In this document: positions 10,097-21,354 of the stretch, piece after piece
Position numbering within the stretch: position 1 is the stretch's first letter
Layout of the letters: each line of letters starts with the position of its first letter
Assembly: GCA_947311845.1 (NCBI GenBank)
Contig: CAMZMU010000020.1
Coordinates: forward strand, 38,397,904 to 38,461,903
Reading direction: 5' to 3'
Origin: Poa pratensis
Taxonomy: Eukaryota > Streptophyta > Magnoliopsida > Poales > Poaceae
Length of the DNA: 64,000 nucleotides
Notes under the pieces: model-generated
What the model was told of the DNA's origin: nothing
Seen by the model: the letters and a program-made list of their open reading frames with translations, nothing else
Databases searched by the model: none
Made by a program: the position numbers and the translations under genes

Positions 10097-10252
10097 CTAA
10101 AGATCAGCCCACGAAAATACATCCAACCGATCTTTCAGATCGGTGGCTGTAGGGTTCATGGATGGTGTCGGCGAGGCGGCGGCGGTGACTCCATCAGATG
10201 GGTTTTTCCTCCTGTTCTGTCCCCGTTGCTGCGGCGTTGTCTCCGACGCCAT
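10097..10252 (-). CDS. Short unrecognised ORF, possible first exon of a lost gene
   Basis: A 51-codon minus-strand frame starts at ATG 10252 (MASETTPQQRGQNRRK, then NPTATDLKDRLDVFSWADL) and stops at TAG 10097. Its Ser/Thr/Pro-rich hydrophilic start followed by an amphipathic stretch resembles a first coding exon, and the MULE sits immediately downstream on this strand. I do not recognise the family. It could be the remnant of a gene cut off by the MULE insertion, or chance coding in GC-rich DNA. No splice donor was convincing. Confidence 0.3.
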   Translation of the reverse strand: MASETTPQQRGQNRRKNPSDGVTAAASPTPSMNPTATDLKDRLDVFSWADL

Positions 10253-10369
10253 GGTGGAGCAGAGAGGATTCATTCAGGGATACGTGCAGACGGTGATCTG
10301 CACTGGTGACCGCTGGAAGATGGTGCACCTTGTGCTGGGTTCGTAGTTGGAGGCTGACGGTTCTGATTT

Positions 10370-10476
10370 CCTACTCCGGCGTCGTCGTGCGTGGGCTGAG
10401 GCTATGCATCTTTCCGCTACAATTGGGCTGGGCCATCGAAATGGTGCACGTATTTTCTCTCTTTTGTTTCTCATCT
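10370..10476. repeat. Copy B of the BUB3-upstream segment
   Basis: Matches 3040-3175 but lacks the 13-bp poly(T) insert and one copy of its 15-bp flanking duplication, so it represents the empty site for that micro-insertion. It lies on the far side of the MULE, in the same orientation as copy A. Confidence 0.85.
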
Positions 10477-10498
10477 ACACTACTAGTCTATATCTATA

Positions 10499-11916
10499 TC
10501 TATACTACTATTAAAAGAGCAAACATGTTCGGGATACATTAAATTTATACCGTTCAATATCTGATCAACGACCCAAATCGCTCCAATATTTGACAACTCA
10601 ACACACCTTTTCACTTTCGTGAAATTACAGGCAGATTGCCACCGCCAAGTAATAAAATATTTTGTCCACCGTCCGTCGGACGTTTTCGTACATCGCTGGC
10701 TATGTTATGTTCCTATCGTGACCGGAAGCCGATGGTTTGGTTCGGCAATAACGTACGTGTACCAAACTACCAATACGAGTCATCCACGCAGCCCATGGCG
10801 CGTACGTGAGCACAGTCCAACCCAAAACAGACTAGCCCATCTGGTGGTGTAGTCGTGATACACACAATATGAAACGACATCTGATCGATCTATTCCATGA
10901 TCATAGTACCTCACGGACTGTATTTCAGAACAGAGAGCTCGGCGTCGGCGAGTCCTCTTCGGCGGCCAGCGACGACGCGACCGGGCAGAGCTGGAACGCC
11001 ACGACGGCGAGGGTGACAGCAGCCTTGATCTCCCAGGCGCTGGCGAAGCCGAACGACCCGGCGGCGAGCACGGAGGCATCCGCCAGGCGGAGTCGGCAAA
11101 GTTGAGGCAGGCTGTGGGCCGGAGAGCGCGAGCGCGGCGGCGGCATCGTGGGCGCGGGGGAGTGAATTAATCGCGACATGTCGTGGTTGCTGTCTCAGCA
11201 GGTTAGCAGTCTCGGTCTGCCTCTTGACTTCATTTTTACGAACCTGACGGTAATGTCTTCAGATAAGCCTTGATTCAGGTCAACCGTGTAAGCTCTTCAA
11301 CAGTAGCAGTCCCCCACTCTCCCGATTATAGCAAAAGAAATCAGGTTCTGAAATTGTCTCCATGTGTAGACTGAAGTTACATTTGAAGTTTGGCATGTAA
11401 TAGATTCTTCAGACATGCTCAAAGTCATACTTCCATTGTTTTCAACGGAACCAGAGATGGAAGTAATTTTTGGTCCATTAGATTTCCTTGCCGGATAGCT
11501 TGATAACCATTTGGGGAGTTGTTTTCGCTCCTAATCACTTGGAATTGTTAATCTGATGGTCTTCAGTTATGTTTTACAAATGCTTATTAGCTCAGTATTT
11601 AGCTGCTTCTGTAAACTGGTATTCTTATCATATGGAACAAAAATAAATATTATTATATGCGACGATCTGTAAACTGTATCTGATTATTGCCTCTTTTTTA
11701 TAGGCATTATACGCATTTTCAAACTGGCAGAGACGATCGATAATCTCTGTTGGTTGTTGGTAGTTTTGTTTCTCTGGCGTTGACAAACTAATTTTAAAAA
11801 AATTCTAACGATTTTCTATTATTGGTTCCAAAGTTTTTTTTGTTGATTTTATAAGCCTCGCCTAAGAATGCTTTGACCAATCGTATAGACGTGCGTTGCA
11901 CGTACATTCATACTAG
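10499..11916 (+). mobile_element. Non-autonomous Helitron
   Basis: Starts TCTATACTACTATTAAAAG at 10499 after an A. It ends CTAG at 11913-11916 followed by T, i.e. A-to-T target insertion without duplication. A 3' hairpin (ACGTGC at 11889-11894, loop GTT, GCACGT at 11898-11903) lies 9 nt before CTAG, as expected of Helitrons. No Rep/helicase coding is present. The interior carries a GC-rich block (about 10925-11180) that is probably captured. Confidence 0.85.
10925..11179 (-). pseudogene. GC-rich ORF, probable gene fragment captured by the Helitron
   Basis: An 84-codon minus-strand frame (starts MSRLIHSPAPTMPPPRSRSP) with a hydrophobic stretch AGSFGFASAWEIKAAVTLAVVAF and an acidic end. High GC contrasts with the AT-rich Helitron body, as expected of captured exonic DNA. 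I do not recognise the source family. The opposite strand is also partly open, so the coding call is weak. Confidence 0.3.
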
Positions 11917-12810
11917 TACTATTAAAAGAGCAAACATGTGTTGAGCTGTGTTGATACATTAAATCTAATCCATTCATTTGATCAATGATTCAGATCACTC
12001 CATACCTTTTCAGTTTCGTGATAATTACAAGATTATCACCGCTAAAATATAATGTGTTCGGTTCAACATGCTAGACTTTTTGAGTCCAACGGGGACGCGA
12101 CGCCGGCATGTGCCGGCCGTCATCGCAAGCATGCTCTCGAGCATGCCTCGCTTCCAGTTCCAGTCAGTCGGCGGCCACCGCATGGCGTGTCCCACGTCCC
12201 CGCATATTGCAGGATGCCATCCACAAGCTCTTCAACATGCCGCCTGTAGCGCTTGACCGGTGGCACTCGAGGTTTCGAGCGCGATGCGGAGAAGACCGGA
12301 CCCCATATCTGCGGTGATGGACTGCAGTGGAGGCTGGTATTCCGATCTATGTACTAGCTAGGTACGTCTATTTCCTTTCCTAGACCTAGCAGATCCCTCT
12401 GTGGCGTTGCAGGTTTGCGGCAAGCGCTGGCCGGCCGCCCGGCAGCCACAGTGTGGTGCATCACGGTGAAATCATGCAGCCTATGGGCATTGAGGAAAAT
12501 CCATGGGTAGACATGCACGCGAGCCGCGCTCGGCGGATAGGAGCTCGGCGACGAGCGGTGGCGTCCTCGCTCGCCGAGCGGCGCCCGGATGCAGGCAACC
12601 TGCTAGGCGGATAGGATCTCGGCGTCGAGCAGTCGCTTCCTCGCCGGCAGCCGGCAGTTGAAGGTCCAACTCCATACTCCGAAATAGATGTTCTGACGGA
12701 CTGCTCTGTTTCTTTACCCAACATGCAGACGATTTGATGAAGGTGTACTGAAGCAAATGTATGAGACCGATGCATTGCCTGGAAGAGGGAGTAATTGATT
12801 CTCAGGATGA
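11917..12810 (+). mobile_element. Remnant of a second, related Helitron interrupted by the first
   Basis: TACTATTAAAAGAGCAAACATG at 11917 repeats the start of the neighbouring Helitron, and its missing start (TCTATATCTATA, 10487-10498) lies just left of that Helitron. The first Helitron therefore inserted about 12 bp inside the 5' end of this one. No CTRR end with hairpin was found downstream. From about 12.05 to 12.75 kb the DNA is GC-rich with overlapping frames on both strands and no recognised protein. Confidence 0.55.
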
Positions 12811-12880
12811 TGTTGTTTTATGGTGATCCAAATTCGTTTATATTGATGAAGGCCAACTTGTGACGAAGGAGAGCGGAGCG
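12811..12880 (+). mobile_element. Truncated Copia LTR, first 70 bp
   Basis: Matches the first 70 bp of the LTR at 13719-14047 with three or four substitutions, then switches directly into reverse transcriptase C-terminal coding. The remaining LTR, leader, gag and most of pol have been deleted. Confidence 0.85.
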
Positions 12881-12884
12881 TCCC

Positions 12885-13621
12885 GGAGTCAGAAGTTGGC
12901 CCATAATGTCCGCTGGCCCACAGTGTCCTAATACGGATGAGGATTTTGAGTACATGTCTAGAGTTCCATATTCTAGTGTTGTTGGTTCTTTAATGTATGC
13001 CATGGTTTGCTCACGTCCAGATTTATCATATGCTATGAGTTTGGTTAGTAGATATATGACTAATCCTGGTAAAAAACATTGGAAAACTGTTCAGTGGATT
13101 TTCAGGTACCTTCGTGGCACCTCCAATGCTTGCCTCAAGTTCGGCAAGACTGATGAGGGACTCGCAGGCTATGTGGATTCAGATTTTGCTGCCGATTTGG
13201 ATAAGAGGAGATCCCTCACAAGTTATGTGTTCACGCTTGGTGGTTGTGCCGTGAGTTGGAGGGCAACTTTGCAATCTGTTGTTGCCCAGTCTACCACTGA
13301 AGTAGAGTACATGGCTATTACTGAAGCATGTAAAGAATCGGTTTGGCTGAAAGGTTTGTTTGCTGAGCTTTGTGGAGATGATATTTACATTAACCTGTTT
13401 TGTGACAGTCAGAGTGGTATTTACCTTACTAAGGATCAGATGTTCCATGAGAGAACAAAGCACATTGATGTCAAGTACCATTATGTGCGTGATGTTGTTG
13501 CATAAGGTAAGCTGAAGGTATGCAAGATTAGTACTCATGATAATCCTACTGATATGATGACAAAGCCAGTTCCTGTTACTAAGTTTGAGCTTTGCTCAGG
13601 CTTAGTTGGTATCACTGTCTA
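12885..13621 (+). pseudogene. Copia RT C-terminus and RNase H
   Basis: Frame from 12906 (MSAGPQCPNTDEDFEYMSRVPYSS) contains the Ty1/Copia signatures SLMYAMVCSRPDLSYA, YVDSDFAADLDKRRS, STTEVEYMA, LFCDSQSGIYL and HIDVKYHYVRD. Reading continues past an in-frame TAA at 13503-13505 (after DVVA) into [21 protein letters not shown], the expected end of the polyprotein, so the stop is a nonsense change. A purine tract AAGGTGGAG precedes the LTR at 13719. The upstream protease, integrase and polymerase core are absent. Confidence 0.9.
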
Positions 13622-13718
13622 GCACAAGAGGCTATTTGTTGCCGAAGGTGTTTTCTTTGTTGTTTCAGGGTGAAGTTTCTCGTTCATGCTACAAGATGGA
13701 ATTTGTCTCAAGGTGGAG

Positions 13719-14047
13719 TGTTGTTTTATGGTGATCCAAATTCGTTTATACTGATGAAGGTCAACTTGTGACGAAAGAGAGCGGAGCGGATCGTTTTCGG
13801 GTCAGACTGCAGCCGACCTAGGGTTTTATGCCACCATATATACCTCTTTTAAGCCGCCGGTTGGGATAAGTCGCATTGTGTAAATCCCCGGCGTTTGTAA
13901 CCTCACCCGATTATAGTGAAGTTTTGCTGGCTGGCGCCCGTGGTTTTTTCTCCTCCATTGTTGGAGGGGTTTTCCACGTTAAAATCTCGTGTTCCCATTG
14001 GTTTGATCGTTCCGCACTTCATCGTTTCTTTGCTATCGTTTATATCA
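13719..14047 (+). mobile_element. Copia LTR (329 bp) shared by two partial elements
   Basis: TGTTGTTTTATGG to TATATCA, with a TATATATACC promoter-like stretch near 13835. On its left is the end of pol with a polypurine tract, so it acts as a 3' LTR. On its right is a primer binding site and gag, so it acts as a 5' LTR. This is an LTR-internal-LTR-internal arrangement from unequal recombination. Confidence 0.85.
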
Positions 14048-14049
14048 AG

Positions 14050-14062
14050 TGGTATCAGAGCC
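14050..14062 (+). other. Copia primer binding site
   Basis: TGGTATCAGAGCC, two bases after the LTR end, complementary to the 3' end of initiator methionine tRNA as in most plant Copia elements. Confidence 0.9.
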
Positions 14063-14097
14063 CTGTTTCAGATCTGTTTTCAGATTAGGGTTTCGCG

Positions 14098-14617
14098 ATG
14101 GCATCGATGAAGTTTGATCTACCGGCGCTGGACTACAAGACCAGATTTTCGTTGTGGCAGGTCAAGATGCGTGTGATCCTCGCATAGTCCAATGATCTTG
14201 ACGAGGCGCTGGATAAATTCGGCGACAAGGCGCAGGCGACATGGAGCGAAGCTGAGAAGCGGAAATACCGTAAGGCTTTGTCTCATATTCAACTTCATCT
14301 ATCTAATGATATTCTGCAAGAAGTACTCCAGGAGAAAACTGCAGCGGCACTGTGGGCTAAGCTGGAGTCGATCTGCATGTCCAAAGATCTCACCAGCAAG
14401 ATGCATGTGAAGATGAAGTTGTTCTCGCACAAACTGCAAGAAGGTGGTTCCGTGATGAACCACATATCGATCTTCAAGGAGATCGTTTCCGACCTAGTGT
14501 CGATGGAGGTAAAATATGATGATGAAGATCTAGCACTTTTACTTCTGGTCTCGCTGCCAAATTCCTTTACAAATTTCTGTGATACCATACTTTTGAGTCG
14601 TACTGAACTAACCACTG
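14098..14617 (+). pseudogene. Copia gag, truncated
   Basis: Starts ATG at 14098 (MASMKFDLPALDYKTRFSLWQVKM). A TAG at about codon 30 replaces a Gln-type codon, after which the frame continues through KYRKALSHIQLHLSNDILQEV, ALWAKLESICMSKDL, KMKLFSHKLQEGGSVMNHI and LLLVSLPNSFTNF, the gag domain of UBN2-type Copia elements. It breaks at TELTT (14617), where it is joined to copy C of the BUB3-upstream segment. The zinc knuckle and all of pol are missing. Confidence 0.88.
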
Positions 14618-14658
14618 CCATCGAAATGGTGCACGTATTTTCTCTCTTTTGTTTCTCA
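14618..14658. repeat. Copy C of the BUB3-upstream segment (41 bp)
   Basis: Forty-one bases from GCCATCGAAATGG to TTTGTTTCTCA identical to parts of copies A (3123-3163) and B (10432-10473), here fused to a broken Copia gag. This looks like filler DNA at a repaired break. Confidence 0.85.
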
Positions 14659-15059
14659 ATCGGGTTGATCGGAGAGGATTCAGAGGTCCTTTGGTAGGCA
14701 TTATTTTGTATCAGAGTTATGATCATCCGTGATTCCGTATTCAACCTGTTTGGCTGTTTTGGGATTGGACATGACATTTTATTTGGAATTTCAGCATATA
14801 CCTATTATATGTCATCTTGTCATTTCACTTTCAAATAAGATGCAATGATGCATTATTTTATTTATGCCAATTGAAATGAAATGATGGATGTCAAACGAGC
14901 TCTTAGATTGCTTCCCGTCCTTGGTCGATCGCGGAAACGGTGCGGGGTCGATGATTACACACTCGTTAGATGTGAATTGTATGGGCAAGCCGGTGGAGAC
15001 GACCACCTCCGTGGAGGCTGGTGGATCTTTCGAGGAGGGACACGACATGGCCTCACTTA

Positions 15060-15800
15060 ATGGAGGCGGCGACCAAATTCAAGGATCATGTCTCAGAGAT
15101 GATGGGCCGCCTTCGTCTTACGGAGGAGGAGGCCGTGGCGGTTGTGCACGACGACCATGCAGATGATATCTCAGTCCACTCCAAGTGGGCGGTCGTCAGC
15201 AAGGTGCTCTCTCTGCACATCAGTCGGCTATATGGTCAGTATGGGGAGACCTTCGTGGATTGATCCTGAAACTGGTCGTGACAACGTTTTTGTGGCAGAT
15301 TTGGGACTAAGGTTGAGAAGTGTCACGATGTGGATAGCCCTCCCTAGGTCATCGGTAAGCACGCAGTACTCGTACATGACTTCAATGTCGATCAGAAATC
15401 TCGAGACATGACGTTCAACAACCTGTGGGTCAAAATAAGCAATCTTCCGTTTTGCTATATGCACAAAAGGTAGGGAGCATCAATTGTTGATTCTATTGGC
15501 ATTGAGGGAAGTGTCTTTGTGGTGGACTCTCATGCAACCGGAAGGGCAGCTACATGTGAGCCCGTGTTGAGGTCGACGTTGACAAACGGTTTATGCGGAT
15601 AGTCGCTATCTTCTCTCAACGTAGGAACATGGCATAATGGTTTGAGGTCCACTATGAAAATGTACCTCACTACTGATTCTCGTGCGGCATCGTTCGGCAG
15701 TACTCAATTGAATGTAAGAATCTAGGTCAGAAAGACATAGATGGGAAGCTCTGATCGGCTATTTGCTCCGGATCAACTATAGAAAACGAATTGATACCTG
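15060..15800 (+). pseudogene. DUF4283 / CCHC zinc-knuckle protein pseudogene
   Basis: Reading across frames gives MEAATKFKDHVSEMMGRLRLTEEE, KWAVVSKVLSLHIS, NVFVADLG, a GKHAVLV-like turn, FNNLWVKISNLPF, IVDSIG and WFEVHYENVPHY, then FSCGIVRH. That is the domain order of the DUF4283 plus zf-CCHC_4 proteins that are abundant in cereals and related to LINE ORF1. Several frameshifts and stops separate the pieces. The first Cys codon of the zinc knuckle is a TGA, giving HY-stop-FSC near 15672. It is clearly dead. DNA before it (14660-15060) looks like continuing remnant sequence. Confidence 0.75.
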
Positions 15801-16658
15801 CAAGTGCACACGATTATTTTTGTTTTTTCAAAGTAAGAGTATTGAACCACGAGAAGAGGAAATGGTCTCTTGCTTCATTTGGCAAAGAGTTAAGACCGTC
15901 AATTTTTTACCGGCCGCGGTGACAATACACGTGGTAGGATGTTTGGCTGAGTCTATACATCTTTCTTGAGTTTCTCCGTAGAGCACTCAACAAGACAACA
16001 AAGATACATGTTTGACAATTGTTTCCTGAAGGTACACTCGGTAAGGCGTCCTTTCGCCAAGTGTCGTTTTTTACCACATACTTTTTCGGCAGCACTCAGC
16101 GAATGTGCAAGTTTACCGACTGTGTGTGAGAAAACACTTGGCACAGACATCAACACTAGGCAAAATTGTGATATGAAGATGTCAAACGACAACAACCGAC
16201 TTCTTATGTCGTACCACTTTACTCCAGTTAGTTATGTTGATGTCTCATCATCCAGCTGGTTACTGAGTTTGATATCTGAACCAATTGCTCTCCAGCTGCA
16301 TTCGGAAAACAAAAACACGAGTAGAATAGAGGATTAATGCATAACTATCCTGTCCGGCCAGCTCCTAACAGTGTCGATCAACACATTCGTTAGTACTACT
16401 TGCAGTACAGATGACAATGAGCACATACCTTCAAGTTGAAGCGACTTGCGTGGCTCCAAGCAAGGATCTCATTGAATTCAACTAACAATGAACAGAGATC
16501 GATCAGCTGGATGCGCTATGCAATTCTATAGCTTAGCTAGGCAGCTAGGTGGGTCTTCATACACCGATGCATTGCTGGAATGCTGGTGGATGAAGCGCGT
16601 GCCTAATGTATGCTGAATTACTGATTGGAGCCAGAAAGTGTTTCTGACTCTCGAAAAA
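15800..16658. other. No gene recognised
   Basis: Moderately AT-rich. A stretch at about 16030-16140 with ACTCGG, CCTTTCGCCAAGTG and CGAATGTGC motifs resembles grass CACTA or Harbinger interior sequence but has no ends. ORFs here on both strands lack family signatures. Confidence 0.4.
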
Positions 16659-16659
16659 A

Positions 16660-16975
16660 AGAGCAAATATCATATTTATGAGTTTTTAAAAAAATAGTAA
16701 AAAATCCGGACGTAACCAATGGTGTATCCCACAAACATGTAAGATATCAATTTCAGATACTTTGTATTATGGACTACACAAAAATAACAAAATCTAATAA
16801 AATGCATATATTTGCAAATATGCATACTCAAATCACATTTGTCATTTTTAGGTAGCTCAGAATACAATGTATGTGAACTTCATTTTTTACATGTTTATGG
16901 GATACACCACTGGCTACATCTGGATTTTTTTCAAAACATTTTGAAACTCGTAAATATGATCCTTTTTATAGAATA
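16660..16975. mobile_element. Long-TIR MITE-like inverted repeat
   Basis: The ends form an imperfect inverted repeat of about 80 bp. ATCATATTTATGAGTTT, AAAAATCCGGACGTA and GGTGTATCCCACAAACATGTA on the left pair with ATCATATTTACGAGTTT, AAAAATCCAGATGTA and GGTGTATCCCATAAACATGTA read from the right. The core is AT-rich. No target duplication was fixed, so the superfamily is open. Confidence 0.65.
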
Positions 16976-18010
16976 GCATGAGCACTGGTGGTCGGGAGCC
17001 AATAATCTCCACTCGTCTGGAGCCCAAGATAATTACTACTCCATTGCCATTTACTAATTGTAGTGCTCCTTTTCAGAGGAGAAGTCTCGTCAAAACTCAC
17101 GATGATCAATCTCTTGTCAGTCATAACAAAAAAGCAATGGCCCTCTTGAAAGTTGAAACCTCCATGTGCTCTACAATGACCACGGAGGAGTACAAGTTTA
17201 TATCATAAATATTGCTACGTTATTTAAAAACAAAATGGTCAAGCTAAAAGTTTGACTTAGGATAAAACCTAAAAATCTAGAATTACACCTGTCTTGTGGA
17301 CGGCGTGAGTTGTGGTTAGTGTTATTGGTGTGATAACATAGAAAGAATTATTTATAACTTTATTTTTTTAGAAAGAAGTAGAAGTATTTAGAAGATTTAT
17401 AACTTTATAGAGTCATGTTTCATTGGAAAAGGCTATGTGGGTAGTCGGACATCTCCGAAAATCAATCAAGTGCTTCAACCCATCCAGACAAGCAAGGACT
17501 TCTGCTTCTTAGACACTAAAACATAGAAGTACAAATTTCCATTATGTGATCAGCACCTCGCCCCGGTGATTCAAACAACCACCCATATGCCTATTGTCTT
17601 GTTATGTTCGTTTCATCCAGCATCAGCATTGGCCTTCACCCATCCTTCTGGAGTTCTGGAGGTGGCTGCCAATTAGAACGAGCAGATGAGAGACCTAAAT
17701 ATTTTATCGCCCTCTATGGCTAGTGCAGAGAATCTTACTTAGGTACCATAAAATAGATTTGGCACATTTTAGGAGCAAAGTATATATTTGTATTACTTTC
17801 GGAAAATCGACCTAAATTCATTTAAAAAACACTTGGCAACCCTAATCCCGCCTCCGTGTATCGTTTCGGGGTTAAAATGGATACGTTGTATGCCGAGTGT
17901 TTTTTTTTTTTGCCTAGTGTTTTCTCGTAGCACTAGGCAAATTCGTTTCTGGCGACTCAAAATGCACTGGGCAAATAGGCTGGCCAGTGGCACTGGGCAT
18001 TGTGGCTGAA
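16976..18010. other. No gene recognised; CACTA-like motif
   Basis: No supported gene. TGCCGAGTG with a poly(T) run, then TGCCTAGTGTTTTC and CACTAGGCAAATTCG at 17890-17945, resembles the subterminal repeats of grass CACTA elements. Confidence 0.4.
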
Positions 18011-18120
18011 TCTGATAGTGAGAGGTTTTGCAAAAAAAAAAAAAAATCTGATAGTGAGAGGCGATGCTGCCGCAGACATTAATGCGACTCATCACCCCGC
18101 AAAAAAAAAAATGCGACTCA
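18011..18120. repeat. Two poly(A) micro-insertions with target duplications
   Basis: First: TCTGATAGTGAGAGG (18011-18025) is repeated at 18047-18061 around TTTTGC plus 15 A. Second: ATGCGACTCA (18082-18091) is repeated at 18111-18120 around TCACCCCGC plus 10 A. Both inserts end in GC then poly(A), as tiny 5'-truncated products of target-primed reverse transcription would. They lie just upstream of the peroxidase TATA box. Confidence 0.75.
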
Positions 18121-18148
18121 CCGGCCTGTGATTCCTTGGGTTCTTGCC

Positions 18149-18156
18149 TATAAGTA
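18149..18156 (+). promoter_or_regulatory. TATA box of the peroxidase gene
   Basis: TATAAGTA, 87 nt before the ATG at 18236, in a GC-balanced stretch following the poly(A) micro-insertions. No other core element lies closer. Confidence 0.65.
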
Positions 18157-18235
18157 TGCCTTTGGAACTGCGATGCAGAGGGGCATTCCTTAAACCGAAA
18201 GGTGAGGCCTTGAGGTTGAGGACACTTGGTCTCTC

Positions 18236-20022
<1,787 letters not shown>

Positions 20023-20347
20023 CGATGAACAATGTGATTTCGGAAACTGTGGGAAACGAAACTGCATATTTATGTACACCGCCTATTTATTTACAATCTT
20101 TGTGTTTTATCTTGTTATATTACATCCATAATCCATGTTAAGAGAGGGTCTGTCGGTGGCAACTGTTTGTTTATAAAGGTTAGTATTTTCCTACTAAGGT
20201 TAGCCTTTCTTGATGCTAGATTTAACAAATTTTCAGTCCACTAGAATCAATAAATTGGTTTATTATTTCGGTCTTGCTAGGTCTCAGTCGATAGATCGAC
20301 AGTTAGAATTTACGCAAACTAGAAACCTTTGCTGGCTAGCCCCTCAC
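20023..20347. other. Peroxidase 3' flank
   Basis: AT-rich sequence after the stop codon. No perfect AATAAA appears close to the stop; a TATTTATGTACACC stretch near 20066-20080 could be part of the 3' end signal. No other gene is seen. Confidence 0.35.
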
Positions 20348-20355
20348 TATCTAAT

Positions 20356-20566
20356 CAGTGGAGGATCTAGGACCCTAAACTTGGGTGCCAAAGTTAACTA
20401 TACAATCTGGGAACAACAAAATTCCAGTATATCAATAGATTTTTGTGAAAAAAACACTACAAATTGTATAATTTAGCTTAAATATTAAAATATATACAAT
20501 ACAAAGTGTTTTGCATTTTTGGAGGGGTGCCATGGCACCCATGGCGCCCCTCTAGATCCGCCCCTG
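20356..20566. mobile_element. hAT-type MITE (211 bp)
   Basis: Left end CAGTGGAGGATCTAGG and right end CTAGATCCGCCCCTG are imperfect inverted repeats. Perfect 8-bp duplications TATCTAAT flank it (20348-20355 and 20567-20574), diagnostic of hAT elements. The interior has a GGTGCCATGGCACC palindrome and no coding potential. Confidence 0.88.
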
Positions 20567-20574
20567 TATCTAAT

Positions 20575-21350
20575 ACACCCATCCAAATGATGTATTTTAA
20601 TTCCAGAACATATTTTGAATCAAAATGTCAAGATACAAATGGCAAGTTTTTCAAACTCTTCCACAACCCTCCACTATGTCCTCTAGTGGAAGTCCGAAAT
20701 CCAATTATACAAACAAATCGATGTACCCACGAAAAGTGTCGCCAAGGCCTTTGGTGTCTCCCTTGTGTGTTTTGTATCTGTTGAAGTGATCTTCAGAGTA
20801 GGGTCCTGTCAGCCCACGCACCTCCGCCTCCATTCTCCAGCAATGTGTGCCACCACCAACGCTGCTCCCCATCCACGCCCCGCCTCCTCCGACCAGCCCA
20901 CACGGTCGCCTACAACACGCTATGCCATCAATCCGAGCGTTGTCACTGATTCTTCACCGCCATAGTCCCTCATCAAGTCCATGTTAAATCGTCCCTTGGA
21001 ATTTGAATAGAAAATCATCCAGCTCCAGCCCAAATGTTTTGATGGAGTATTCACTCAATGTGGTAAAACGTATCACACATGTTTGTCAAAAAATGTACTC
21101 CCAAGCGTGCAAGTGCAAGTATGGTAAAGGTGAAATTCACTCTCAAAGGAAACACATAGAAAATCCCTATAGCACATATATGTAACCTTCAAATCAAATG
21201 TATAAAACGACTAACATATGTTCAGCTTCGACAGGTTTTCACACAACACACGCAGAAATGACATTGTTTAGTACGAAAAGCAAATTCATTAAGCTATTTC
21301 CTTGTGGAGAAACCGATCGCCGGTAGCACGTCTCCAAGCTCCATATCCGG
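20575..21350. other. No gene recognised
   Basis: Mixed composition; short frames on the plus strand lack family signatures. It forms the 3' side of the CTD-like gene on the minus strand. Confidence 0.4.
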
Positions 21351-21354
21351 CAGG

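Noticed and set aside
12052..12775. Overlapping ORFs on both strands
   Set aside because: GC-rich low-information sequence; none has a recognisable domain or splice context.
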